Below are positions 24,850 to 36,465 of a stretch of DNA of 64,000 bases, piece after piece. Made by a program: the position numbers and the translations under genes. Numbering within the stretch: position 1 is the first letter of the stretch; every line of letters begins with the position of its first letter. The stretch comes from Flaccisagitta enflata (lineage: Eukaryota; Chaetognatha; Sagittoidea; Aphragmophora): contig OZ231127.1 of assembly GCA_965153355.1 (NCBI GenBank), positions 56,172,001 through 56,236,000 of the forward strand. The letters run 5' to 3'. The notes beneath the pieces were generated by a model. That model had not been told where the DNA came from. It ran no database searches and saw nothing but the letters and a program-made list of their open reading frames with translations.

Positions 24850-24951
24850 TTTCAACTCGAGCGTGACAACTCGAGCGTGACGGACGGACCAACAGACGGA
24901 CGGTTGGACAAAGCCCCTTATAGAGTTGCGTGTCCGCAACTAAAAATAATC
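24850..24951 (+). mobile_element. HINE-like C-type 3' end
   Basis: GACGGACC units, CCCCTTATAGAG and the intact hairpin AGTTGCGTGTCCGCAACT followed by AAAAA. The 5' part is not recognisable. Confidence 0.7.
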
Positions 24952-25639
24952 AATGTAAGGAATTTAGGAAAAATGAAGCCAAATCGCCTGGTGGCTTTTT
25001 GGGCAGCGGCCATAAGGGTACCATGTCCTGTAGATTACAAAGGGACTATCATTTGTTCGTGCATGGAAATTTTCGAATTTTTTTTGTCAATATTCCATGT
25101 TATTTAATGGGAATTTTGTATTCTTCTATCATTTTCTAATTTTCCATGTTTTGTAATAGTGCAATGGTGCTTACCAACTCAATTGGGCATCAGTCCCCCT
25201 CAGGGGGGGTACGCAGGGTATCCAAAATGGCGGAAGAATTGATTTTTTTCTTGATTCCCATAGATTCATACCTAACTAAGCAGAATCCATTGTCAAATCA
25301 ATTCTTCCGGCTATGGAAGTTGGAAAAAAATGAGGTAGAACAGGTCAACAAGGAACAAAAAAAATATTTATCAGGAGTCATCATAACTCACATCAAGAGA
25401 GCATTTTGTTGTTCAACCAAATTGATGCACAGAATGGTTGATCAACACTTATCTACTTTTTCCATAACACTATGATTCACAATCATCGAGAACCATTTGT
25501 AATCAAAGACTAGAAACTGGCCAAAGAATTTTCTCGTATTCATTTTTCCAAACCATAAAATGGAGAATAATACAACAGAGAACCTCAGATTTGCTCAGTA
25601 AAAAATGATGGTACCCTAAAAAAGTCTTTTAGACATCTA

Positions 25640-25790
25640 AGGCTACGTTCGTCGTCTGAGTCCCCCTGCGTTCTACAGGACATTGTCCCCTTTGAGGCTG
25701 GTGCCTCGCTAACCATCACCTATATACACCAATACACAAAGCATGAGCAACGGGTATCGCTGACCACATATTGCCCTTGGGAGACTGGTT
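25640..25790. repeat. Mosaic repeat type E fragment
   Basis: GTTCTACAGGACATTG, GGTATCGCTGACCA and CAACGGG modules in type E order. Confidence 0.6.
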
Positions 25791-25847
25791 GAGCATAGAT
25801 TAAAGACCTTTGCAACACTTGTTTTTCGTTGTCATCTATCATCATAG

Positions 25848-26055
25848 ATGGCGTTACTGCGAGATTGTGGCGAGGAATTCAGGGCGATATTCCCGGTCGA
25901 AATGGACGCGTCGGCTTTTTGGCGGTGTTTGTGTCGAATGGAAGACGGTTTTTTAAAATTGGACGGCGTCAGTTTAGACAAATTGGCGGAGATGAAACGA
26001 ATTCTGACGAGATGCTTGCAGGACGTCGACATCGCCATCGTTGAAAAGAATTCGG
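25848..26055 (+). CDS. unk: unkempt-like gene, exon before the RING finger
   Basis: Acceptor CTATCATCATAG, donor G/GTAATT. In phase 0 it encodes 69 residues beginning MALLRDCGEEFRAIFPVEMD and ending in LDGVSLDKLAEMKRILTRCL then QDVDIAIVEKNS. The S-L-x-x-L-x-x-x-x-x-x-L-x-x-x-L-x-x-V-D-x-A-I pattern is found in Unkempt proteins directly before the RING finger. The RING exon itself was not found downstream. The initial ATG is internal to the transcript and probably not a start. Confidence 0.75.
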
Positions 26056-26070
26056 GTAATTTTGGATAAG

Positions 26071-26640
26071 GATTTGTTGTTGTTGTGGCCCCGGGCAACG
26101 AAGTTGCGTAGAAAGCTCCAAACGAATAGTTCATGGCGGCGGCTCAGGCGGGGGACGAGGGGATGAAGGAGGAAGTGGAGGAGGGGAAGGAGGAGGAGGA
26201 GGAGATGGCGGCGTCACCGGAGATTGGAGAGAGGCGAAAGTCGGAAGCGAAGACAGGAAGTCACAGGCAGTAACGGGTTTGAGCCACAGATCTTTGACAG
26301 TCAGTGAAGTCGGAGCAGCGGCGCAGTTGAAAAGGTGAGACACAGTGTGGGGCTGCGAGTTGCATAGTGGGCAAACGTCGGAGGTGGCCTGCCCGACGCG
26401 GACACGGTAATCCTGCATGAGCCGGCAGTGACCTGATCTGAGTTGCGACAATGTGGTGCGCTGTGGCCTCGACAGCCTCCGCTCGGATGGAGAGACAGGC
26501 GGAGGGCGTGTGCCGAGGAGAGGATTGACGTCGAGGCGGTTGATGGAAGCGGCGACAGCAGAGGTGTGGATGCTTTTGAGAATAGAGGAGTATTGGGCAG
26601 GGTATTTGGATTAGTAAGGAAATATAGCGTTTTATGGACC
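26071..26640 (-). pseudogene. Non-LTR retrotransposon fragment (Jockey-like C-terminus)
   Basis: On minus the frame reads from about 26625 through SIHTSAV, PLLGTRPPP, LSRPQRTTLSQLRSGHCRLM to the zinc-knuckle-like CPLCNSQPHTVSHLFNC, then a Pro-rich tail and a stop at 26131. The L-x-x-L-R-x-G-H and C-x-x-C...H...C signatures are typical of the C-terminal region of Jockey/I-type non-LTR polyproteins. The reverse transcriptase is absent, so the copy is 5'-truncated, and a stop lies just upstream of the matching frame. The minus 3' end has an ACAACAACAA tail at 26071-26083. Confidence 0.8.
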
Positions 26641-26677
26641 CCAGCCTACTTGCTGATTGTATATGAGTTTGTGTTTG

Positions 26678-26687
<10 letters not shown>

Positions 26688-26756
<69 letters not shown>
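26688..26756. repeat. (CT)n microsatellite
   Basis: CT tract; the Ser/Leu frames are its shadows. Confidence 0.95.
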
Positions 26757-26757
<1 letters not shown>

Positions 26758-26769
26758 ACATATTGCCCC

Positions 26770-27265
26770 ATCCTTTTTGGGCTGCGGCCCCAAAGGGCCG
26801 ATGTCTTGTAGGACACAGGGGTGAATTTCCAGACGTCCGTATGTTCGTACGTCCGTACGTCCCCCCTTCCCCCCCCCTGAAGCTTCTCAAGCCTCAAATT
26901 CCCATTGAATAACATGGGAAATTGACAAAATACAAGCTTCTCATTGAATAACATAGAAAATTTGCAAAAAAGTATAAAATTGCATGATTCCCATTGAATA
27001 ACATAGAAAATTAATGAAATTAATGAAAAATGTAATATTCCCATTGCATCACATGGTAAATTGACAAGAAATCTAAAAAATGTAAAATTCCTATTGAATA
27101 ACATGCTATCAAGGCCTCAAATATGCCCTCTCAGGACGTCTGGAAATTCAACCCTGTGTCCTACCAGACATCGGCCCTTTGGGGCAGCTGCCCTGCTCTC
27201 ACTCCAATTCTTCGGTTAATCACTCCAAGCAGGGCATCGGGTACCGCTGACCATGTGCGATCCTT
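26770..27265. repeat. Mosaic repeat type E with internal ~50-bp tandem
   Basis: Left module GCGGCCCCAAAGGGCCGATG and right modules ACATCGGCCCTTTGGGGC and GGGTACCGCTGACCATGTG are in inverted relation. The middle (26895-27110) has about five ATTGAATAACATGG-type units. Confidence 0.65.
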
Positions 27266-27865
27266 GGATGTTCTAACTGTTACCATGGGTTGTTGAAGTA
27301 TAAAGCAAAGGGTGCGTGCAGCTCGGCTGAACGCGTGGCTGCCTGACTGGTTGAACCTTGAGGAGGAATCGAAAAGTGTACGGGCGTGACAATGCTAACG
27401 GAATACTGTGGTCACATGCTGTGGGCGCAGAACTCGGCCGTCACGCACGGCAGATATTCTATAGATATTGAAGAGAGAAAAAAATGCACGCGCGCGTGTA
27501 CGTGCTCGCATGCATCAGCACCCAGTAGAGACTCTTTAAAAGCGCGTGCCCTCTCGGCTCCGGGAAAAATTATGATAGGGCTCGTCTCTTTTATCCCCCT
27601 TTTGTTTCATCCGACTCTTTTTGAAGCCGAATTTTTGGTTGGTATACAGTTGAGCTTCAAAAGAGCGCATGTCAAAGTACCAGACAAAATTATGCCCTGT
27701 AGCGAAATTGCGACTTTGAAACAACATTGAAATTTATAAAAGGACTGAAAAATTAATGCCTTATTGGTAGGTATGCCTTATCAGCGGCCACTTTCTAGTG
27801 AGATTCGCCTGCATTTGTGTTCCGCATAGACCTCCCGTTTTCTCTCCATCCTTCCCTATCTTTTT

Positions 27866-28010
27866 ACTGGCAGACACGGGACTCTTTAAGCCATTTTTCG
27901 GTCCGTCGGTCCGTCGATCGGTTGGTCGGTCCGTCACAAAATTATTTTTCGAGGTTTTTTGCTCCTGCCCACCCGTCCGCGACTAATGCTGCCATGTATA
28001 TGGCCTTGTT
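27866..28010 (-). mobile_element. HINE-like element, degenerate A type
   Basis: Decayed hairpin near 27868, GGTCCGTCGGTCCGTC units, GCTCCTGCCCACCCGTCCGC, and end GCCATGTATATGGCCTTGTT. Confidence 0.65.
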
Positions 28011-28052
28011 ATACTTCTCTGCCGCTCTCTCCCTTCTTCATTCTCGTTCCTC

Positions 28053-28055
<3 letters not shown>

Positions 28056-28141
<86 letters not shown>
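28056..28141. repeat. (TGTC)n/(TC)n microsatellite
   Basis: Short TGTC tract followed by a CT tract. Confidence 0.95.
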
Positions 28142-28144
<3 letters not shown>

Positions 28145-28375
28145 ATCACTCTTTTTTGTTCTCTTCACCCAATTGCAAAAAGGGTTGCCTTATTCATTCT
28201 TTTTCTTGGGACGCCTTGTCCCAGACAATTTTTCATTCTATTTTAGCCTAATTCCCTTTTCTCAGCCACTGAAGGGCTAATGTGTCAACTACCTTCTTTC
28301 GTCTTATACTCCTCCATCCTTTTTCTATCTGCGCATGATAAATCCTACCAGCACTACCACGCAAAACAAGAGACG

Positions 28376-28578
28376 CAGGGTCACAATATCGTTGCGGATG
28401 GGTGGGCAAGAGCATCCAACCCCCATCCACACCCTAACCCCTATACAGAAACATATTCATATGTATCTGAAACGCTCATTTTTTCCTCTTTTCAACACGA
28501 TCACCACAGACGGACCAACGGATCAACCGACGGATGGATGGAAAAAGACTCTTATAGAGTAGCGTGTCCGCAACTAAT
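28376..28578 (+). mobile_element. HINE-like element, C type
   Basis: Starts AACAAGAGACGCAGGGTCAC, with word CGTTGCGGATGGGTGGGCA. It has GACGGACC units and ends CTTATAGAG plus AGTAGCGTGTCCGCAACT and AATAA. Confidence 0.8.
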
Positions 28579-28778
28579 AACACAACTTTTCATTGGTTGA
28601 AAAAAGCTTTAAAAAATATTCAAATGCTATAAGTTATAACCTGGCAAAGTTTAACACTCTTTTTTATTCATTTAAAAAAGGGTGTACATCTTTTATATTG
28701 ATAGAAAGTAAACTTTTGTATTCTAAGCACTTTTCAGACCAAATAGTTTCGAAATTTTTTTGGAAATAACGTCTTATT

Positions 28779-28975
28779 AGTTGCGGGACTTCATCCGTCT
28801 GTTGGTCCATCAGTCCGTCCATGAGGATCGAGTCAAAATTGTGAAAACGCGCATGTATGATGCTGCAGTTATGATTGTCTGTGTGTATGAGCATGGGGTG
28901 GGGGAGGGCATGGATGGGGGTTGTATGCTCCTGCCCACTCGTCAGCAACGAAATTGTGACCCCGCGTCACTTGTT
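28779..28975 (-). mobile_element. HINE-like element, C type
   Basis: On + it ends GTGACCCCGCGTCACTTGTT, the reverse complement of the C-type 5' end. The hairpin at the left end is partly deleted. Confidence 0.7.
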
Positions 28976-29367
28976 TATTGATTTGCGTGATATCTCATCG
29001 TTACTCGATACTTACTGTTCGCTTTTTCCGTTTTAACTAACTTAAGCCGCAAGATTTCGCACATGATCTTGTACAGTCATTCAATATATCAATGTAGCAA
29101 TGTAGCAGGTTCCCCTGTTACCAGGAATGGTCTTTTAACCGTTTATTCATGAAATAAAGAAGGATCTAGCTGAGTGTCATAAAAAGATTAAAAATTAAAA
29201 GAGAGGGAGAGGGGGTATTTTCGTTTCCTTACCGCCCCAATAACAATTACCTCTCAGGAAAAACGGTAACCTTTGAAAGAAGCGTGAGTTTTGTGTTCCA
29301 TTTGTCCCGTTTAGTGTTTACAGGAGAAAACTGAAAAGAAGAAGAGGAAAAATATATGAAATCGGGA

Positions 29368-29370
<3 letters not shown>

Positions 29371-29451
<81 letters not shown>
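29371..29451. repeat. (GA)n microsatellite
   Basis: Pure GA tract. Confidence 0.95.
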
Positions 29452-29452
<1 letters not shown>

Positions 29453-29739
29453 AGATATACAGCTAAGTAAAAACAAACATATCAGAGATGCAAATTGTGT
29501 GCTGTAGGCTGAGAATATCCCGACGGCGAAAGTCATCGTCCAAGCCTTTTTTTCTTCTAATTTTTTTCCTTCTTCTTTTGCTTCTGCTTGTGTAATTTTT
29601 GCAGCAGGAGCCTTGATTATGAATTGCATGCCTCTGACCACAAAACTTGCCTCACGTGTGCGTAGCCGTCTACGTAACCCTTTCCGTCAGCCATTTATCA
29701 CCTATTTATCAATTGATAAAACAGATACAGAATATAATT

Positions 29740-29935
29740 CTAACTTTTTTTTTAAAGGACATGTCAAAAGATTTTCAAAAAATATCTCAATCTAGACCAA
29801 TCCCAGGTCTGAATCTCAAATGGATTAGAAGGTAGAGCCCCGCAAAGAGAAGCACTAATTTCTTAAAATGCATTTTTACACAGGGATAGCGAAACTGAAA
29901 TTGGCCATGGTTTCTTTCAATCTAATGTTCAACCC
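29740..29935. repeat. Dispersed repeat related to 35215-35405
   Basis: Shares CTAGACCAATCCCAG(G/A)TCTG and, at similar spacing, TAGAGC and AAATGCAT-type words with 35215-35405. This word also resembles the motif in the 1-4945 element. Confidence 0.5.
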
Positions 29936-29938
29936 AGA

Positions 29939-30102
29939 TGTACACTTTTTATTTTTTATAAGAACCTAGTTTATAAGAACATCAAGGCTTGAAATTGCCC
30001 TAAAATTAAGAACATTGTAGTTATTTTATTAGTAGCTATCTCTATCTCTTTTGAAGGCTTCGGCCAAAAAATGACGTTCTTATAAAAAATAAAAAGTGTA
30101 CA
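29939..30102. mobile_element. MITE with 27-bp perfect inverted repeats
   Basis: 164 bp. The first 27 bases (starting TGTACACTTTTTATTTTTTA) are perfectly inverted at 30076-30102. If the ends are taken as GTACAC/GTGTAC, the flanks are AACCCAGAT and AACCCAAAT, a 9-base duplication with one mismatch as in Mutator-like elements. The end is similar to the MITE at 10754. Confidence 0.85.
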
Positions 30103-30116
30103 ACCCAAATATTCTT

Positions 30117-30304
30117 AGTCGCGTGCTACGCGACTCTACAACCCGCTTTGTCAGTCTGTCTTTCTGTCCGTCCGTCACACTTTACTTTTTTTTGGGTTTG
30201 TGCGGTCTTTGGCCTCACTGCTCCTGCCAAAATGATAAAGTGCCCTCAAATACAGCCCCTGCCCATCCGCACGCGACTGGGGCAGCCGTGTATCCGGCCT
30301 TGTT
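30117..30304 (-). mobile_element. HINE-like element, A type
   Basis: On + AGTCGCGTGCTACGCGACT at the start; ends GCACGCGACTGGGGCAGCC ... GTGTATCCGGCCTTGTT. It lies 14 bp from the 29939 MITE. Confidence 0.85.
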
Positions 30305-30800
30305 ACAATTGCGTCTATTTTTTTATAACCCATGAAAGATCAATAATGAAACATGATTATTTCATTGAAAATGAAAAGCAATCAATAATTGGATTTGATT
30401 AATTTTTTTTTCTCCGATTAGAGACACAAAAAAAAAACAAATTAAAAAAAGTTTCAGTAAAACGCCAAACGAAATGATGTATTGATACAAAATTGATATT
30501 TGAAGAGCGGGAGGGTGGGGGCGGTCATGGGAGCTACTGGGGGCCCACCATCGCATTTCTTTCCACCTTTAAGCTTGAAAATTCGCCTAAAAATATGAAC
30601 GCAGGGCCTCAATAAAAAAAAAATTGTGTTCTTTTGAAAATATATTGAGCGTAGGTCAGGATCGAAGTCACCGAGACCGCTGGCAATGCGCGTGGAATCG
30701 AATCATGAAATACGATTACGCGTGGGAAATGTTACGTCGCGCGTATTTATGTTTCATAAGCCCGATAGGCAGATGTTTTCCCCTCCGATTCGGGATATTT

Positions 30801-30966
30801 AGTCGCGGGCTTCGCGGTATCATACACCGCTTTGTCGGTCCGTCGGTCCTATTTACTTTTTTTCGGCGTATACAAGCCTTTCAGACCCGACCCAAAGGAC
30901 CTTGTTGCTTTCAAGCGACCGCCCCTGCCTAACCACACTCGACCGTGGAAGCCGTGCATTCGGTTA
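30801..30966 (-). mobile_element. HINE-like element, diverged A type
   Basis: On + AGTCGCGGGCTTCGCGGT, GTCGGTCCGTCGGTCC and GCCCCTGCCTAACC; the AACAAGG end is decayed. Confidence 0.6.
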
Positions 30967-31162
30967 TACAGCGCGCTTCCCTGCAAGTCCTTCACCACTG
31001 CCTTTTTTCATCATCTTATTGCTTTGGTCCAACTCTCCTTCCTCTAAACCCTCCAGTTCTCAGGAAAATATGGATTGGAGAATGAAAGTGCGAGGACCGA
31101 AACGTGGAGCTCCTTCAGAGACAATTCGGCCATCAGACTAGCACAAAAACACGCGGTGGACG

Positions 31163-31163
<1 letters not shown>

Positions 31164-31246
<83 letters not shown>
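31164..31246. repeat. (CAA)n microsatellite
   Basis: CAA trinucleotide tract, giving poly-Asn on + and poly-Leu on minus. Confidence 0.95.
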
Positions 31247-31598
31247 CAAGAAAAAGTAACAAAATATACAAAAAGAAAAAAAAATATGGGAAAAAGGAAG
31301 GAACGGTCTTACTCATGAGCACGATGCGAAGGCTTTCTTGCGAGGAAACAAGAAAACAAAAACAAAAAGCTGCAGACGGGCGTGAAGAAGCCTGCTCAAA
31401 GAAAAAAGACGATGGAAAAAATCTCGTGGAAAGGGAGAAAAAAAAAGATTATTGCCTAGGGTTAAGGTTCAAGGGCCGTGGTCGGTCATAGAAGGGCATC
31501 GCACCCGGAAAAGTGGTGGAATAAAGGATAAGGACAGACTGAAACTGAAAGAGACAGACACATCGCTCAGGACGCAAACGCTCACACAGACAGATACA

Positions 31599-31601
<3 letters not shown>

Positions 31602-31681
<80 letters not shown>
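31602..31681. repeat. (CA)n microsatellite
   Basis: Pure CA tract. Confidence 0.95.
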
Positions 31682-31683
<2 letters not shown>

Positions 31684-31799
31684 AAACAAACAACAGGCCC
31701 ACACAAACAACACGCCCACACATCACGACATACGTACACAAACACACAAACACATGTATAGAGACAACCAAAGGAAACCCATGATCGAATTTAAAGACA

Positions 31800-32910
31800 C
31801 ACAATGACACGATGATTTTAACGTTTTCAACAACGACACAATATTATCCGTATATCGACGAGGCGTTCTCTGGACAAATCAATAATTAGCTTCATTTGAA
31901 TAAAGAATTTCGATTTACTTTAAAAGCTCGTTTCTTGACGAAGTGGCCTTTCAAATGCTACTGGTTCTTAGAACAAGCCCAACACAGGGCTAACATGTAT
32001 AAAAATGAGCGCCGCTGGGACAGTCAAAGGGGGGTATTACCCTTTATATTTTATTTTTTGAATTTCTTTTTCTAACACTAATGTGGAAAGGCGAAAATAA
32101 TTTTTAATAGGAGGAAGAACAAGGCAACAATTTCCTTCCTCTATTTTCCATAATTTTTCATTGTTTGACCATGTAGTTTCTTTACAATTGAGCATAATTT
32201 ATTGTTTAGATAACAAAATCAAAGAAAAGAAAAGCGGCGGCTTATGAATTCCGGTGTGGGTCGCGGACGGTTGGGCAGTGGCAGTACCATAGTACTACGG
32301 AACAACAGTGTATTATCTAAACACCTTAGAATAACCTAAAACACTATGGAAAGGAATAAAAATCATTATTGTTACGTACTGACCGACTGACTGACTGACT
32401 GAGCGAGCGACCGACTGACTGACCAACCGACCGACCGACCGACTGACTGGCACAGCTAATCAGCATCGTCCAGCGACCCCTTTCCTCATGTGTAGGTGAT
32501 TGATGGCATTATATGTGTAGCATGTAATGACTAAAGATGTTTATAGTAAGCAATGCCAATCGCAATATTAATTAGCAGTAATAGTTAAGCTCTTGTGAAT
32601 CTAGAGCTACTCTCAATCACCCTGAGTCATGATATGTCGCCTTTGGTGCGTCGTTTTCACATGCCGCGTGAATACGTATCGATATACAGGTCCTTATGAG
32701 ATTTGACATTGATAACTAAAAGTGCTAAGCACATTGCCGAGTAGCATCGTTATGCTTGTTAGTTACAAGCGGCGTTCAATCGCGTCGACCCCGATCAATA
32801 AGGGAGAATGACCACGTAGAGTCAACGGACTGAAAGTTATAAATGAAGAGAACGATGGTGGAAAAGAAAGAAAAATAAACGTAGAGATGAGAGAAACGCT
32901 GATATGATGA
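31800..32910. other. Intergenic/intronic DNA, no gene seen
   Basis: AT-rich sequence with a GACT/GACC tetranucleotide run at about 32383-32452 and a C-type HINE scrap (GGTCGCGGACGGTTGGGCAG) near 32268. No exon was recognised. Confidence 0.4.
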
Positions 32911-32914
32911 TTAC

Positions 32915-33012
32915 AGAATGAATGAATGAATGAATGAATGAATGAATGAATGAATGAATGAATGAATGTATGAATGAATGAATGCAGCAATGAAAGAATT
33001 TGAAAAAGGGAT

Positions 33013-33083
<71 letters not shown>
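32915..33083. repeat. (GAAT)n then (GAAA)n microsatellites
   Basis: A GAAT tract to about 32984 and a GAAA tract from about 33016. Confidence 0.95.
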
Positions 33084-33297
33084 ACAAAAACAAAAACAAA
33101 GGCAGAAGAAAAAGAAAAGATAGAAGAAAGATAGAAGTAAACATGGAGGGAAAAAAGACAAAGAAAAAAAAAATGAGAAAGAAGAGCGAGCGAAGCGTAA
33201 AAAGCAGAGAACGTTTCGAGGTTATCGCTCTGAAAATGTTGAGAGCGCGATCGTTAGGCCAAAACATGAAATGAGAAATCGGATAACAAATAAAAGG

Positions 33298-33610
33298 TCA
33301 ATAGTCGCAAAAGCGTGAGATGGTCAGCGGTACCCGTGCCCTGCTTAAGTAGGTTGTGGTTGAAGTTGAGGGGGAGCAGGGCAGCGGCACCAATGGGGTC
33401 GATGACCTATGCTTCCACACATATGGGGAATGTTCTCCTCCGTCTCCTCCACACCCCCACTTCCCCCAGCCTCCAGGCCCATATCTCAGCCTCGAGGCCC
33501 GTTTCCCAGCCTTGAGGCCCAAATCCCAGTCGTGAGGCCCAAATCCCTGTCGTGAGGCCCAAATCCCTTGAGGCTGGAATTTGGGCCTTGGGGTTGGGAT
33601 TTGGGCCCCC
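33298..33610. repeat. Mosaic repeat type E
   Basis: Begins like 6392 (AATAGTCGCAAAAGCG, TGGTCAGCGGTACCC, GTTGTGGTTGAAGTTGAGGG), then AGGCCCAAATCCC minisatellite units. Confidence 0.65.
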
Positions 33611-33675
33611 TATTTTAGTTAAAAAAAAAACTTTAAAATAGAATTTTTTTTACAAAATGAATATGTAGCAAGATA

Positions 33676-33859
33676 ATGAGAGGCTTTGTCCATCCATCCG
33701 TCTGTCCGTCCGTCCGTCTGTCCGTCCGTCTGTCTGTCCGTCTGTCCGTTGGTCCATCGGTCCGTGATGATCAAGTTGGAAAGTGTGAAAAAGCGCATTT
33801 CCGCCCCTGCCCACTCGTCCGCAACTATTGGCCCTGTATCAGGCCTTGTTTTGTATTCC
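33676..33859 (-). mobile_element. HINE-like element, hairpin end lost
   Basis: On + GAGGCTTTGTCC, a GTCCGTCC tract, GCCCCTGCCCACTCGTCCGC, and the end CAGGCCTTGTT. The hairpin is not recognisable. Confidence 0.65.
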
Positions 33860-34507
33860 TCTGGTTATTTGTTCAAAGAAATTGAATGATTACATTTTTT
33901 TTGTATAATCGATTTTTTTAGATATGAACTTATAAAAAGAATTTTAAACTATTTGGAGGAAATTCTAGCTTAGTTACTTTTTTTTAACCACCCGTTCAGT
34001 TTCAAAACAGAAAAGTTGACTAAATTACGTCAAATAGACCTTTTATCCCCTCGTCGTCGTCGTCGTCGTCCTCGACCTCCTCCTCACTCTCATCTGACGC
34101 GTCGGCGGTCCGTCAAATGTGGATGACCTTTGGTTTGAACATTTTGGTTAACATCGCCGTCGTTTGACTAGAAAGTCAACGGCGATGATGTCGACGTTGA
34201 CATTGACGCCGACGTCGTCGTTAACAAGATCGTCAATGACGTTGACCTAGAACCCCAACTGTAATCGACCATATGCTTAACTCAAAATGACAGACGCGGA
34301 AAAAAAATTGATGTGTTCGTTACTCTTTGTTTGATGATTACATGAATGGGTGTCTCTTAAATTAAAAGTTAAGACAATAAATGGACAACATTGCTCAAGG
34401 CTGGCCTGTAAGGGGTGGAAGGGAGGAAGATGACGATTAGACAGATTTGATGTCTGGAGGGATCATATATTGAATTAATTTGCGACGCGGACAATTCTTT
34501 TTTTTTC

Positions 34508-34703
34508 AATTGCGTACTTCGCGACTCTACACCCTGCTTTGTCCGTCTGTCGGTCGGTTGGCCGGTCGGTCCCCATTTTACTATTTCGGCGTTTTTTAGC
34601 GTTTTGAGCTCACTGCTCCTGTCCAAATGCCTTAGTGACCTTCTCAATCACTGCCCCTGCCCACCCGCGAGCGACTAGGGTAGCCGTTTATCCGGCCTTC
34701 GTT
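34508..34703 (-). mobile_element. HINE-like element, A type
   Basis: On + it starts with a decayed hairpin (ATTGCGTACTTCGCGACT) after a T-run; ends GCGAGCGACTAGGGTAGCCG ... TATCCGGCCTTCGTT. Confidence 0.75.
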
Positions 34704-35130
34704 TCAACTTCGCAGCTTAACCTCAGCTTTATTGTGTTCTTCGTTGCGAGGATAGATCCCATCGACTGTGCCATTTAAATCGCAAGTTCCAATGTCATGC
34801 TTGATATGGATTATTAGGAGATAAGATTATGATAATAAATCAGTTCATATTATCTTTTTTTTTTCTTTTTTGAAATTCCGGAAACCAAAGTGGATTATAA
34901 GTTTATAACCATTATAAGGTTATAACCATCACAACTGGAAGCTGGTAGTACGTCATTACATCATTGTGGCTTAAAATTTTTTTCTACCCCCAACACACGA
35001 TCATTATAAGTTTTCCTCTTTTCTTTTTCTCCTTTTCCTTTTTTTTTCGCATCCTTGGAATCATCTTTCACAGGTATGTATATGTATGTACAATACATTT
35101 CGTAACTTGTAGTGAGCTTTTCTATTGCTA
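34704..35130. other. AT-rich DNA, nothing recognised
   Basis: No ORF, repeat end or RNA gene was recognised. Confidence 0.4.
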
Positions 35131-35135
35131 TTGCT

Positions 35136-35558
35136 GACTACTACAGGAATTTAAAAAAAAAGACGCACCTTTTCATTTGCTGATAAAACTGACTCAAAAA
35201 GTGTTAAAAAAATTTTTTAGAGGAAGTGATTTTGAAGATTTTCAAATTATCTTTCATTCTAGACCAATCCCAGATCTGTATCTTTGACGGTTTAGGAGCT
35301 AGAGCTCTCTAAAGTGAGACACCATTTTGCTGAATTGCATCTTTTTTAAAGGAACTGCAAAAACAATTTTGGCAACATTTTTACTCAAACTAATGCCATT
35401 TCTAAACGAATAAAGATAGAGATACCAGATTGGCGCCAAATGAAAGAGTTTTTCAAGAGCTTCAAAATGTCTAAGATTTTACTTAGTTTTTTTGATTTTC
35501 AATGGCGCAATCAGCCATTCAAAAGTACGTCTTTTTTTTTTAATTCATGTAGTAGTCT
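35136..35558. mobile_element. Inverted-repeat element
   Basis: The left end GACTACTACAGGAATT plus an A-run and GACGCAC is matched inverted at the right end (GTACGTC, T-run, TAATTCATGTAGTAGTC). It contains the dispersed repeat shared with 29740-29935. Confidence 0.65.
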
Positions 35559-36170
35559 GGATGTCAGCTTAAATGGTAGCGCATTATCAGACTATGTAAT
35601 ATCTTAACAATGGTTCCATTCAAGCTACCGGTATGCGAAAATGGCTTTCAAACAGTAATGTTGTCGATTTCACGCACGTACTCAATTCTAGCAATGAAAT
35701 GGCGTTTAGTTGGAAATACAATATTTCTGCAATTCTGTCGATAACTTTATACTGTTATTTTGAGGTTCAATGACTTTCCATATATTCCGCTTTTGCTTCT
35801 CGGTTTTGCGTTACCGAATTTCCCAATTTTATTTCTTTAACTCACTCCTCTGGGCTTCGCTTAATGTGCCACCAGATGGTTTACTATTTCCTCGGGTTGT
35901 CGGGTTGTTACTTGCCTCTTCTCAATTGCAAAACGACATCAACACGATGCCTCAAGATTTGGTGATCGTAGGTTACAGATCGGTCTGTTTATTCGTAAAG
36001 AGTTAGTGATTGAAAAACATCTAACTAGTTGAAGCAGTACCAGTCGAACAGTTGCTATGCTGGTATCGGTGCATGATGGGTTATCAGTTTCCTTCTGCGA
36101 CTTGCCATCTTGATTGCATGGTTTGCGAAATTGCTTGCATGACGCATGTCAATAAGTTGAAAACTAGAAA

Positions 36171-36235
36171 CGAGGGGTGAAGATATCGTCGCTGACGGGT
36201 GGGCAGGTGCGGTCAACCCTTCCCTCCCCCCTTTC

Positions 36236-36326
<91 letters not shown>

Positions 36327-36430
36327 CGTATGGGCGGTAAAGCGCGTTTTCGACTCGCGCTTTACCGACAGACAGACGGAAGGACCAACCTACAATTGAG
36401 TAATGGACAGACAGACAAAGCCTCTTATGG
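36171..36430 (+). mobile_element. HINE-like C-type element with CA tract, hairpin deleted
   Basis: ATCGTCGCTGACGGGTGGGCAG, a CA tract (36238-36324), then GACAAAGCCTCTTATGGG. An internal 12-bp perfect stem CGGTAAAGCGCG lies at 36335-36346 and 36356-36367. The right-arm copy still has its terminal hairpin; here about 85 bp including it are missing. Confidence 0.7.
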
Positions 36431-36465
36431 GTAGCCTCTCAGGTAGTTTAGGTCCGTGGTTTTTT

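Noticed and set aside
29613-29795. Possible RING exon of the unkempt-like gene after a strong acceptor (TTTTTGCAG)
   Set aside because: In the phase required by the exon ending at 26055 the sequence reads GALIMNCMPLTTKL, not a RING. The frame with TCLTC is out of phase and stops at once.
30624-30800. CpG-rich stretch encoding an exon-like frame (KYDYAWEMLRRAYLCF)
   Set aside because: No recognised family and no convincing donor. It runs into a HINE-like element.
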